From contig CAWBKU010000005.1 of assembly GCA_963789535.1 (NCBI GenBank), forward strand, positions 1,054,001 to 1,118,000: a DNA stretch of 64,000 bases, given 5' to 3'. Made by a program: the position numbers and the translations under genes. Positions 35,515 to 47,300 of the stretch are shown here, in pieces. Position 1 is the stretch's first letter. Each line of letters starts with the position of its first letter. Source of the DNA: CAVXHQ01 sp963789535. GTDB taxonomy: Bacteria; Pseudomonadota; Alphaproteobacteria; Rhodobacterales; Rhodobacteraceae. The notes under the pieces are model-generated. The model had not been told where the DNA came from and ran no database searches. It worked only from the letters and a program-made list of their open reading frames with translations.

Positions 35515-36869
35515 TCGCCGCCCTGACCGGATCGACCCTGACGCAGCGCGCGATGCGCTCATCGGTCATCACGCTCGGCGGCTTCATGGGAAGTCAGGCG
35601 ATCCGGCTCGCCTCGAACCTGATCCTGACGCGGCTGCTCTTTCCCGAGGCGTTCGGCGTCATGGCGATGGTGTCGGTGTTCCTGATGGGCCTCGCGATGT
35701 TCTCGGACGTCGGTGTCGGCCCCGCCATCATGCAGAGCAAACGCGGCGACGAGCGCGATTTCCTCGACACCGCTTGGACGATCCAGATCGCGCGCGGCGC
35801 GATCCTCTTTGCCGTCGCCGCAGGCCTCGCGTGGCCGATGGCCGCCTATTACGGCGAGCCGGATCTGGTGAAATACCTGCCCGTCTCGGCGCTGACCCTG
35901 CTCATCGCGGGGTTCAACCCGACCCGCCTCGAGACGGCGAACCGCCACATGCAGGCGGGCCGGGTGACGCTCATCGACCTTGCCACGCAGGTCGTCGGCA
36001 TCGTCACCGCCGTCGCGCTGGCGTTCCTGTGGCAGTCGGTCTGGGCGCTGGTCGTGTCGGGCATCCTGTCGATGCTGGCGCAACTCATGTTCCTGAACCT
36101 GTTCCTGCCCGGCCCCGCCAACCGCCTGCGCTGGGAGGCGGCGGCGGGTCGCGAACTCATCACCTTCGGCAAGTGGATATTCCTGTCCACGGTCTGCGGT
36201 TTCGCCATCGGGCAGGCGGACAAGGTGGTGATCGGCCGCTGGCTCGATACCGCGTCGTTCGGGGTCTACAACATCGGCTTCTTCCTCGCGTCCTTCCCGC
36301 TTCTGCTCGCGGGCGTCGTCACCCGCCGCGTCCTGATCCCGATCTACCGCGAGAGGCCGCCGGGCGCCTCGCGCGCCAATTTCCTCTATCTCCGCCGGAT
36401 GCGGTTCTTTGCGACGGCGGGTCTGATGGCGATGGTCACGGTGCTGGCCTTCGCGGGCGTCTGGCTCGTCGATCTGCTCTACGACGCGCGATATGCGGCG
36501 GCGGGGGGCGTGGTGGTGCTGGTGTCGGTGGCGCAGATGCCGGCATTGATCGGGATGACCTACGATCAGGCGGCACTCGCGGCCGGCGATTCGCGCAGCT
36601 ATTTCGTGGTTGCGGCGACGCGCGCCGTCCTCATCGTGGCCGGCCTCGTGCTCGGCCTCGGCGCGGGCGGGGTCGAGGGGGCGCTGATCGGCATGGGCCT
36701 CGCCTGGGTCGCCGCCTGGCCGGCGGTGATCTGGCTGGCGCGGGCGCAGGGGGCCTGGGATCCGCTGCACGACATGGCCTTCGCGCTCTATGCGCTGGCC
36801 ACCGCCGCCCTCGCCTTGTGGCTTTTCTGGGACGACGTCGCCGCGCTCGGCGCCCTGGCGCAAGGGTAG
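35511..36869 (+). CDS. Wzx-type polysaccharide flippase (MOP superfamily)
   Basis: A 452-aa protein with about 14 hydrophobic helices, translocating lipid-linked repeat units across the inner membrane. N-terminal SSVITLGGFMGSQAIRLASN and LILTRLLFPEAFGVMAMVSV are typical of the WzxC/RfbX branch, as is MQSKRGDERDFLDTAWTIQI. The start chosen is ATG 35511, overlapping the GT2 stop; an in-frame ATG at 35496 is possible. An 80-bp gap leads to the PKS gene on the same strand. Together with the Wzy-like and Wzz-like proteins it completes a Wzx/Wzy export system. Confidence 0.92.
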   Translation: MIAALTGSTLTQRAMRSSVITLGGFMGSQAIRLASNLILTRLLFPEAFGVMAMVSVFLMGLAMFSDVGVGPAIMQSKRGDERDFLDTAWTIQIARGAILFAVAAGLAWPMAAYYGEPDLVKYLPVSALTLLIAGFNPTRLETANRHMQAGRVTLIDLATQVVGIVTAVALAFLWQSVWALVVSGILSMLAQLMFLNLFLPGPANRLRWEAAAGRELITFGKWIFLSTVCGFAIGQADKVVIGRWLDTASFGVYNIGFFLASFPLLLAGVVTRRVLIPIYRERPPGASRANFLYLRRMRFFATAGLMAMVTVLAFAGVWLVDLLYDARYAAAGGVVVLVSVAQMPALIGMTYDQAALAAGDSRSYFVVAATRAVLIVAGLVLGLGAGGVEGALIGMGLAWVAAWPAVIWLARAQGAWDPLHDMAFALYALATAALALWLFWDDVAALGALAQG

Positions 36870-36949
36870 CGGGCATCATTTGCCTCAAAAAGGGCGCATT
36901 GCGTGCCCGATATGTGCGAGGGTCTGGGGTGAGACGGATTGACAAGGAC

Positions 36950-39900
36950 ATGACGAGCGCTGCCGATCCCGCGACCGCCGCCGAGGGTGCCCCGACAGGC
37001 GGGCCGCCGCCGTTGACGAGGGCGATATCGCTATCGTCGGCATGGCCGCGCGCGTGCCCGGCGCACAGGACATCGACAGCTACTGGCGCAACCTCGCGGG
37101 TGGCGTCCGCTCGATCCGGCGCCTGACCGAGGCGGAACTCCTCGCCTCGGGAGAGGCGGCGCACCTCCTGAAACGCCCCGACTACGTCCCCTTCGCCGCC
37201 CCGCTCGACGATTTCGCGCATTTCGACGCGGAATTCTTCGGCCTGTCGCCCAAAGACGCCGCGATCATGGACCCGCAGCATCGCCAGTTCCTCGAATGCG
37301 CGTGGGAGGCGATGGAGAACGCGGCCCATGTGCCGGGGCCTGACACCGGGCCGGTCGGCGTCTTTGCAGGCTGCGGCATGGGCAGCTATTTCTACGTCAA
37401 CGTCATGTCGAACGCCGATCTGGTCGAGCAGACCGGCACGTTCCTGTTGCGCCATACCGGCAACGACAAGGATTTCCTGTCGACGCGCCTGTCGCACATC
37501 TTCGATCTGCGCGGCCCTTCGCTCAACATCCAGACCGCCTGTTCCACCTCGCTCGTCGCCACGCATCAGGCCGCGCAGGCGCTGCTGAACGGCGAATGTG
37601 ACATGGCCCTGGCGGGGGGCGTGACCATCGAGATGCCGCAGGCGCGCGGCTATGTGTTCAAGGAAGGCGAGATCCTCTCGCCCGACGGCGCCTGCCACGC
37701 CTTCGACCACCGCGCGCAGGGGACCGTCTTCGGCTCGGGCGTCGGGGTCGTCGTGCTGCGGCGGATGGCGGACGCGCTGCGCGACGGCGATCATATCTGG
37801 GCGGTCATCAAGGGCTCGGCGGTCAACAACGACGGCGCGGACAAGGCGGGGTATCTGGCGCCATCGGTCGGCGGGCAGGCCGCCTGCATCGCGCAGGCGC
37901 AGGCGATGGCGGGCATCACCGCCGATACGGTCGACTACGTCGAATGCCACGGCACCGGCACCTATCTGGGCGATCCGATCGAGGTCGCGGCCCTGACCGA
38001 GGCCTTCGCGCACACGAGCACGGCGGTGGACCACTGCCGCATCGGCTCGGTCAAGACCAACATCGGCCATCTCGATACCGCCGCCGGGGCCGCCTCGCTC
38101 ATCAAGGCGTCGCTGGCCCTGCACCACGGGGCCAGATGCCGCCGTCGCTGGGCTACGAAGCGCCGAACCCCGCGATCCCCTTCGACGGCTCGCCGTTCCG
38201 GGTCAACGACACGTTGACCCCGTGGCCCGCCCGCGCTCATCCGCCGCGCGCGGGCGTCAACTCGCTCGGCGTCGGCGGCACGAACGCGCATGTCGTGCTG
38301 GAAAGGGCGCCCGCCCGCGACCGCCAGCGACCAGAGCGACTGGCCCTTCCAGCTCTTCACCCTCTCGGCCCGTTCCAGGGCGGCGCTCGACGCCAACGCC
38401 GCCGCCCTCGCCGATCACCTGCGCACCACCGACCAGCCGCCGGCCGACATCGCCTATACCCTGCACGAGGGTCGCCGCGCGTTCGAGCGGCGCCGCGTCG
38501 TCGTCGCCGGAACCGCCGCCGAGGCCGCCCGCCTGCTGACCGAGAACGACCCCCGTCGGGTGTTCACCCACACCGCGATGGCCGATCCCAGACCCGCGTT
38601 CATGTTCCCCGGCGGCGGCGCGCAATACGCCGGCATGGCGCGCGACCTCTACGAGACGGAACCCACCTTCGCCGACTGGATGGACCGGGGCCTCGGCGTC
38701 CTCGAGCCCCTGCTCGACTATGACATCCGCGCGCTGTGGCTGCCCCAGAAGGGCGCCGAGGCGGCCGCCGACGCCGCGCTGCAACGGCCGGGCCTGCAAC
38801 TGCCGCTCATCATGATTACCGAATATGCGCTGGCGCAGCTCTGGATGGCCTGGGGCGTCACCCCGACCGCCCTCATCGGTCATTCGATGGGCGAGAACAC
38901 CGCCGCCTGCCTCGCGGGCGTCATGTCGTTCGAGGACTGCATCGGCCTCGTCCACCTGCGCGGCAGCCTGATGGACGAGGTACCCGCGGGCGGCATGCTC
39001 TCGGTCGCGCTGCCCGCCGACGCGCTGCGCCCCTTCCTCGGCGACGCCCTCGATCTGGCGGCGATCAACGCGCCGCAGCTCTCGGTCGCGACCGGGCCGC
39101 AGGACGCGCTCGACGCGCTGGCCGCGCGCCTGACCGCCGCCGACATCGACCATCAGCGCATCCCCATCGACATCGCCGCACACTCGCGGATGCTGGAACC
39201 GGATCCTGTCGCGGTTCGGCGACTATCTGCGCGGCATCGCCCTGAACCCGCCGCAAATCCCGCTCATCTCCAACCGCTCCGGCACATGGATCACCGACGC
39301 CGAGGCCACCGACCCGGACTATTGGGTCGCCCACCTGCGCGGCACCGTGAACTTCGAGGGCGGGCTGACCACGCTCGCCGCCGACCCCGCGCGCCTCTAT
39401 ATCGAGTGCGGCCCGGGCAAGGCGCTGTCCTCGCTCGCCGGGCAGCACGGGCAGGTGACGGCCAATCAGGTCGTGGGCTCGCTCCGCCACCCCAAGGATG
39501 CCGTCGCCGACGACGCCTATTTCGTGGCGCAACTGGGCCGGGTCTGGGCCACGGGCGGCAGTTTCGACTGGGACCAGATCTGGGGCGAGGCGCGCCGCAA
39601 CCGCGTGCCCGCTGCCGACCTACCGGTTCCAGCGCAGCCGTTACTTCATCGAGGCCAAGGCGCCGGAGGCCCGCACCGCCGATTGGCTCCTGCGGACCGA
39701 GGACCGCGAGGCGTGGTCGTGGGTGCCCTCGTGGCGCCCCGCCTATGCCGACTGCGACGTGGACGTCACGGGCGACCTCGCCGACGCCTCCCGCGAAACA
39801 TGGCTCATCTTCGCCTGCGACACCGGCACGACGGATGCGGTGACCGCCCGCCTGCGCGCCGCCGGTCACGACGTCGTCACGGTCCGCCCCGGCGACGCCT

Positions 39901-42900
39901 TCGCCCGCCTCGCCCCCGACGCCTTTTGCATCGCACCAGAGCGGGGGCGCGAGAGCTATGACCAGCTCCTGCGCCAGCTTACCGCCGAGGGCCGCCTGCC
40001 GACCCGCATCGTCCATGGCTGGCTCCTGACCGCGGACGAGGGGCACCGCCCCGGTTCGAGCTTTTTCCACCGCGTGCAGGAACACGGCTTCTGGTCGCTG
40101 TTCCATCTGGCGCAGGCCTGGGCCGCCGAGGCGACCGGCACGCCGCACCTCACCGTCCTCACCTCGGACGCGATGCAGGTGCGGTCCGAACCGCTGCGCT
40201 ACCCCGAGAAGTCCACCGTCCTCGGCCCCGCCCGCGTCATCCCGCGCGAGTTTCCGGGCGTCACCGTCGCCGTGCTCGACCTCGCCCTGCGCCGGGGCGC
40301 GCCGGTCGACACGGGCCGGATCCTCGAGGAACTGCTTGCCCCCCCCGGCAATACCACTGCCGCGATCCGCGATGGAAAACGCTACGCCCTGGGCGTGAGA
40401 CAGGCGCCCCTGCCGCAGGACACGCTCGCCCTGAAACCCGGCGCCACTGTCCTGCTCACCGGTGGTTTCGGCGGCATCGGCCTGACCGTCGCCGAGGCGC
40501 TGATCCGCGACCATGGCGCCCGCATCGCCCTCGTCGCGCGCCAACCGCTGCCCGACCGCGCCGACTGGGACGCCGACCTCGCCCGCCTTGCGCCCAGCAG
40601 CGCCACCGCGCGCCGCATCCACGCCATCCGCCACCTCGAGGCGGCGGGCGGCACCGTGCTCACCCTCGCCGCCGACGTGTCCAACATCGAGGAGATGCGC
40701 GCCGCCAAGGCCGGGATCGAGGCCGCCCTCGGCCCGATTTCCGGCGTCGTCCATGCGGCGGGCGTGATCGACGACGCGCCGATCCTCGCCAAATCCGCCG
40801 CCGCCATCGAGGACGTGTTCACGCCGAAGATCCACGGGCTTCAGGTGCTCGATGCGCTGTTTCCCGATGGCACTCTCGACTGGATGGCGCTCTTCTCCTC
40901 GACCTCGACCGTCACGGCCCCCGCCGGTCAGGTCGATTACGTCGCCGCCAACGCCTACCTGAACGCCTTTGCCGGGTCGCGCGGCGGCGGCAAGACCAGG
41001 GTGGTCGCCATCAACTGGGGCCTCTGGGCAGAGGTCGGGATGGCCGCCGACGCGATGCAGGCGCGCACCGGCGCGGCCCCGACGCCCGAGGTCGCCCTCG
41101 ACGCCGCGATGCTCGATACCGCCGGGTTCGACGCGGACGGTGCCCGCCGGTTCGCCGCCCGTTATGCCGAGGCGCGCTGGTTCGTGGACGAGCACCGCAC
41201 CGCGGCGGGCGACGCCCTGATCCCCGGCACCGGCTATCTCGAACTGGCCGCCGAGGCGCTGGCGGCACAGGGCGAGGCGATGCCCTATGCCATCGAAGAC
41301 CTGCATTTCCTGCGCCCCCTGCGGGTCGACGGCACGGGCGCGGAGGTGAGTGTGACGCTGCCCCGCTCGGACGAGGGCTATGACCTGCGGATCGAGAGTG
41401 CGGCGCCGGGGATGGCGGCGGAGGTCAACGCCGAAGGCCGCCTGAACCTGCTGCCGCTCGCCCCGCCGCCGCCTCTCGATCTGGCGGCCATCGCCGCGCG
41501 GATGGGACCGCCCGAGGAGGGCGACCTGCGCTCGCCGCAGGAGGCGCACCTCCGGTTCGGGCCGCGCTGGCGGACGTTGCGGTCGCGGGCCTATGGCGCG
41601 GGCGAGGGGCTGGCGCACCTGACGCTGCCCGCCGTTGCGCGCGCCGACGGCGCGATCCTGCACCCGGCGCTGATGGATCTGGCGACCGGCTGGGCGATGG
41701 ACCTGATCGACGGCTATGACGGGGCGCACCTCTGGGTGCCGGTGTCCTATGGCACCGTCCGGGTCTTTGCGCCGCTGCCCGCCCGGATCGTCAGCCACGT
41801 GCGCAACGCCGCCCCGAACGCCGCCCACCTCGCCACGGCGAGCTTCGATGTCACGCTCGCCGCACCAGACGGCACCGTCCTGATCGAGATCGAGGATTTC
41901 ACCATCCGCCGGATGGAGGGCGCCGTCCGGTTCGCCGCCCCGCGCGCCGCCCGGCCAGCGGGTCCGCGCCCCCTCTCGCCCGCAGAAGAGCGCCTGCGCC
42001 ACAACCTGACGCAGGGCATCCCGCCCGCCGATGGCGCCGCGCTGTTCCTGCGCGCGCTCGCCGCACCACATCCGCAGATGATCGTCACCTCGCTGCCCCT
42101 CGACGCGCTGATCGCGCAGGCCGGGGCGACCGAGACCCGCACCGAGAGCCAGACCTTCGAGCGTCCGCACCTCGACAGCGACTATGTCGCGCCCGAGGGG
42201 ATCGTCGAAGAGCGGCTGGCGGGGTTCTGGAAGGAACTCCTCGGCGTGGCAGAGGTCGGCGCCGAAGACAGCTTCTTCGACCTCGGCGGTCATTCCCTGA
42301 TCGCCGTGCGCCTGTTCGCCATGGTGAAGAAGGCCTTCGCCGTGGATTTCCCGATCTCGATCCTGTTCGAGGCGCCGACGATCCGCGCCTGCGCCGCCCT
42401 CATTGCCGAACGCGGGGTCGTGGACGGCGACGCGACCGCCGCTCCGGTCGCGGCGCCCCCCCGGCACCGGTTCACCCATCTGGTGCCGATGCACGCGGGC
42501 GAGGGTGGGCCGAAGACGCCCTTCTTCCTTGTGGCCGGCATGTTCGGCAACGTCCTGAACCTGCGCCACCTCGCCCATCTGATCGGCACCGACCGGCCGT
42601 TCTATGGCCTTCAGGCACGCGGCCTTTACGGCGACGCGGCGCCGCACGACGACCTCGTGCAGGCCGCCACCGACATGATCGCCGAAATGCGGCAGGTTCA
42701 GGCGCAGGGGCCGTGGCTCGTCGGCGGCTTCTCGGGCGGCGGCATCACCGCCTACGAGATCGCGCAACAGCTTGCCGCGCAAGGCGAGGAGGTCGCGGGT
42801 GTAGTGATGCTCGACACGCCGCTTGCCGCAGCGCCGCCCCCTCAGCCGCGCCGACCGCATGGCGATCCAGCGGCAGGAGTTGCGCGCGGCCGGTGTCGCC

Positions 42901-43347
42901 TATCCGTTCCGCTGGCTCGCGAGCCGTGTGCGGTGGGAGGTCGAGAAGCGTCGGCCAAAGGCCGAGACCGCCGAGACCGGCGCCTTTCACGACACCGCCA
43001 TCGAGGCCGCGTTCTACGCCGCCATCGCGCGCTACGAGGTGCGTCCCTGGGACGGCCCGCTCACCCTGTTCCGTCCGCCGCAGCAGGGCAAATGGCAGGT
43101 GGCGCCGGGCCGCTGGGTCAGTTCCGAGCGCGCCTACGTCCTGCCCGACAACGACTGGACCGGGGCCGCCCCCGCGATCGAGGTCATCGAGGTGCCGGGG
43201 ACGCACGACAGCATGGTCCTCGAGCCGAACGTGCGCGTCCTTGCGGCGCGCATGAAGAAGGTCATCGAGGCGGGCGAGCGGGCCGCACGGCGCCGCGCCG
43301 CGCAGGCGGGCGCCGACCGCTGGGCCGGCGACAAGGCCGCGCAATGA
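36950..43347 (+). pseudogene. Type I polyketide synthase, KS-AT-KR-DH-ACP-TE, several frameshifts
   Basis: Repaired length is about 2130 aa. KS (37024-38290): TACSTSLVATHQ nucleophile, VECHGTGTYLGDP, KTNIGHLDTAAG. AT (38584-39530): FMFPGGGAQYAGMARDLY, GHSMGENTAACLAG, AAHSRMLEP at the specificity site, not diagnostic. KR (39720-41120): structural half, then LLTGGFGGIGLTVAEAL and VDYVAANAYLNAFA. DH (41160-41930): DEHRTAAGDALIPGT (HxxxGxxxxP) and LHPALMDLATG. ACP (42200-42400): FFDLGGHSLIAV. TE (42510-43340): GGFSGGGITAYEIA and PGTHDSM. Frame breaks are near 37010, 38134, 38310-38312, 39201, 39608-39610 and 42823-42824. The four unambiguous ones each need one base removed; the first two are compatible with two extra bases. 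The stop overlaps the GT2 start. All catalytic residues are present, so the gene is probably intact in vivo. Confidence 0.9.
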
Positions 43348-44336
43348 AGGTGCTGACGGTGATCCTGAACTGGCGCACGCCAGACATGACGCTCCGCGCG
43401 CTCGACGCCGCGCGGGTGGCGATGCAGGGCGTCGCGGGCGGGATCGTCGTAGTCGACAACGACAGCGGCGACGGCTCGTTCGAGGCGATGCGTGCCCATG
43501 TCGCGGACCGGGGGTGGCAGGACGTGCGCGTTTTGCAATCCGGGCGCAACGGCGGCTTCGGTGCCGGCAACAACGCAGGCATCCGCGCCGGCCTGCCCGA
43601 CGGCGGCAGGCCCGACCTGATCTATGTCCTCAATTCCGACGCCTTTCCTGCGCCCGATGCGATTCGCGTCCTGCACGACCATCTCGCCGCCCACCCAGCG
43701 GCCGGGTTCGCGGGCAGCCTGATCCACGACCCCGACGACGGCGACGCGCCCGGCGCCACCCACCTGACCACGTTCCGCTTTCCCGGCATCCTGTCCGAGT
43801 TCGAGGGCGCCGCCCGCCTCGGTCCCGTCTCGCGTCTCCTGCGCCGCTTTGCCGTGCCTCTCCCCACGCCGACGCAGGCCGGGCCGGTCGACTGGCTCGC
43901 CGGGGCAAGCCTGATGATGCGCCGCTCGGTCCTCGACGACATCGGCCTCTTCGACGAGACCTTCTTTCTCTATTTCGAGGAAACCGACCTCTGCCGCCGC
44001 GCCGCCCGGGCCGGGCGCGCGGTGCATTTCGTCCCCGAAAGCCGGGTCGCGCATATCGGCAGCGTCTCGACCGGCATGAAGCACTGGGTGCGCGTCCCCG
44101 ACTACTGGTTCGCGTCGCGCTGGCATTATCTCGTCAAGAACCACGGTCGCTTCTACGCCGCGCTCGTAACCCTCTCGCACCTCAAGGGCGGCCTCCTCCA
44201 CCGCCTGAGGTGCCTGTTGACCGGCAGGCGCCCCGCCGATCCGCCGCAGTTCCTGCGCACGCTGGCCGCCCACGACGCGCGCCACCTCTTTGCCACCACG
44301 CCGCGCCCGCCCGTCGCGCAAAGGACGCCGACATGA
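43344..44336 (+). CDS. Glycosyltransferase family 2 protein (rhamnosyltransferase-like)
   Basis: A 330-aa GT-A glycosyltransferase. Seen: VLTVILNWRTPDMTLRALDA, VVVDNDSGDGSFEAM, SGRNGGFGAGNNAGIRAGLP, IYVLNSDAFPAPDA, and FDETFFLYFEETDLCRRAAR, a block typical of rhamnosyl/glucosyl GT2 enzymes such as WbbL. It is inserted between the PKS and NRPS genes with 4-nt ATGA overlaps on both sides, so it is translated with them. This suggests it glycosylates the assembly-line product or a shared intermediate, rather than only contributing to the polysaccharide backbone. Complete. Confidence 0.92.
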   Translation: MKVLTVILNWRTPDMTLRALDAARVAMQGVAGGIVVVDNDSGDGSFEAMRAHVADRGWQDVRVLQSGRNGGFGAGNNAGIRAGLPDGGRPDLIYVLNSDAFPAPDAIRVLHDHLAAHPAAGFAGSLIHDPDDGDAPGATHLTTFRFPGILSEFEGAARLGPVSRLLRRFAVPLPTPTQAGPVDWLAGASLMMRRSVLDDIGLFDETFFLYFEETDLCRRAARAGRAVHFVPESRVAHIGSVSTGMKHWVRVPDYWFASRWHYLVKNHGRFYAALVTLSHLKGGLLHRLRCLLTGRRPADPPQFLRTLAAHDARHLFATTPRPPVAQRTPT

Positions 44337-47300
44337 GCTTTTCCGCCCTCCTCTTCGGCCACGAAAGCCTGACGATCCAGTGCGGCACCATGCTGCGCGC
44401 GGCGGGGCACGGGGTCGTCGGCGTCGTCACCGACGATGCCGCCGTAACGGCCTGGGCGGCGGGCGAGGGCGTGCCCGTCATCGCCCCCGGCGCGGGGCTG
44501 GAGAGCCGGATCGACGCCTCCTTCGACTGGATCGTGAGTGCGGCGAACCTGCGCGTGATCCCCGAGGGCGTCCTCGCGCGCGCGGCAGAGGGTGCGGTGA
44601 ACTTCCACGACGGCCCGCTGCCGCGCTATGCCGGCCTGAATGCGCCGGTCTGGGCGATCCTGAACGGCGAGACGACGCATGGCATCGCCTGGCATCTGAT
44701 CGCGGGCGGCATCGACGAGGGCGACCTGATCGCGACCCGCGCCCTCGCGATCTCGCCCGACGAGACGGCCCTGTCGCTCAACACCAAATGCTATGCCGCC
44801 GCCCTCGACAGCTTTCCTGAGGTGATCGCGGCCCTTGCGAACGGCGTGCCCCACCGGACGCCCCAGGATCTGAGCCAGCGCAGCTATTTCGGCCGGAACG
44901 ACCGGCCCGCGAACGGCGGCCAGATCGACTTTGCCCGCCCGACCGCCGAAATCCTGCGCCTCGTCCGCGCCCTCGACCACGGTGCGCATCCGAACCCGCT
45001 CGCGACGGCAAAGCTCGTCGTGGGGGAGGCCCTCGTTCATATCGGCGCCGCGACCGCGGCCGGGGGGACCGGCACCCCGGGCGAGGTGCTGGACGTGGGC
45101 GACACGTCGCTGACCGTCACCACCGCCGATGGCGCGGTGCTGCTGACCGATCTGACCGGGGCGGCGCGCCCTGCGACCGGCACGGTGCTGCGCCCGCTCG
45201 ACGACGACACCCCGCTTTCGCACGACGCCCGCCCGCTCTTCCGGACGTGGCGCCCCGCAACGCTGCATCTGCCCGGCACCGGCGGGACCATCGCGACGGT
45301 CGGAACGACGCAGAGCGCCGGGGCATGCTTTGCCGCCATGGTCCGCCTCATGACCCACCTCGACGAAGGCACCGACTTTGCCCTGAAGATGCCCGCCGCG
45401 TCACCCCTCGTCAGTGGCTGGGCCCCCCTGCGCCTCACCGCCGACACCGACATCCCCGCCGCCCTCGCCAAGGCCGCGCCGTTCCCCGCCGACCTGCCGC
45501 ACCGCCTGCCCGGCACGACCATCGCCGTGCCGGATGTGGCGTTCAGCACGGACGGACCCGTGCCCGGTGCGCTCGTCACGCTCGACGTCTCGGAGGGCGT
45601 GCGCCTGCACGGCGACCCGGCCCGCATCGGGCAGGCAGGCCTCGACCTCGTCGCGGCGCGCTTGTCGAACTACATCCAGACCGGCGCCATCCTGCCCGAC
45701 GCGGAACGCGACCTGACACTGACCGCGTGGAACGACACCGACGCCCCGTTCCCCGATACCTGCATCCACACCGCGTTCGAGGCGCAGGCGGTCCGCACCC
45801 CCGACGCCGTGGCCCTAATCTTCGAGGCGGAAACCCTCACCTACGCCGACCTGAACGCCCGCGCCAACCGCATCGCCCACCGGCTCATTGCGACAGGCGC
45901 CGCCCCCGGCACCTTCGTCGGCCTGCACCTGCGCCGCTCTGCCGATCTGGTCGCGGGGGCGCTCGCGATCCTCAAGGCGGGCGCGGCCTATGTCCCGCTC
46001 GATCCCGCCTATCCCGCCGACCGCGTGGCCCTCTATATCGGGGACAGCGCCTGCGGGATCATCCTCACCGACGACGCGCTGGCGCCGCGCCTGCCCGCGA
46101 GCGAAGCGACCGTCCTGTGCGTCGGCGACGAAATGCGAGGCCCCCGACACCAACCCCGACATCCCCGTCGCCGCGTCCGACCTCGCCTATCTCATCTACA
46201 CCTCCGGCTCGACGGGCCGCCCCAAGGGCGTGATGATCGAGCATCGCAACGTCGCCAACTTCTTCACCGGCATGGACGCGCGGATCGACCACTCGGGGCG
46301 CAAGGTCTGGCTCGCCGTCACGTCGCTCTCGTTCGACATCTCCGTCCTCGAACTCTTCTGGACGCTCGCGCGCGGGTTCACCGTCGTCGTGGCGGGCGAC
46401 GAGGACCGGGCGCTCGTCTCGAACGGTGCTGTGGCGGCGGGCGGCATGGAATTCTCGCTGTTCTACTGGGGCAACGACGACACCTCGGGGCGGGGCAAGT
46501 ACGACCTCCTGCTCGAGGGCGCCAAATTCGCCGACATCCACGGGTTCTGTGCCGTCTGGACGCCCGAGCGGCATTTCCACGCCTTCGGCGGCCCCTATCC
46601 GAACCCGAGCGTCACCGGCGCCGCGGTGGCGGCGGTGACGCGCAACATCGGCGTCCGCGCCGGGTCCTGCGTCGCCCCCCTGCACCACCCCGCCCGCATC
46701 GCCGAGGAATGGGCGGTGATCGACAACCTGACGGGGGGCCGCGCGGGCCTTGCCATCGCGTCCGGCTGGCAGCCCGACGATTTCGTCCTGCGCCCCGAGA
46801 ACACGCCCCCCGCCAACAAGGCCGCGATGCTCGACAGCATCGAGACGCTGCGCAAACTCTGGGCCGGCGAGGCCGTCGCCTTTCCGCGCGCGGACGGCAC
46901 GATGCACGAGGTCGTGACGCAGCCGCGCCCGATTTCGAAGATGCTGCCGATCTGGGTCACGACGGCGGGCAACCCCGACACCTGGCGCGAGGCGGGCCGG
47001 ATCGGGGCGAACGTGCTGACGCACCTTCTGGGCCAGACGGTCGAGGAGGTGCGCGGACAAGATCGTGCTCTACCACGCCGCCCTGCGCGAGGCGGGCCAC
47101 GACCCGGCGGCGCACAAGGTGACGCTGATGCTGCACACCTATCTGGCCGAGACCCGCGACGCCGCCCGCGAAATCGCCCGCGAACCGATGAAGGACTACC
47201 TGCGTTCCGCCGCCGGTCTCATCAAGCAATACGCCTGGGCGTTTCCTGCCTTCAAGAAGCCGAAGGGCGTCGAGACCCCGATGCAGCTCGACCTCGCATC

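Noticed and set aside
39291..42860. A 1189-codon - strand frame opposite the PKS
   Set aside because: Arg/Gly/His-rich, no domain pattern; typical antisense shadow in high-GC DNA, while the + strand has conserved PKS motifs throughout.
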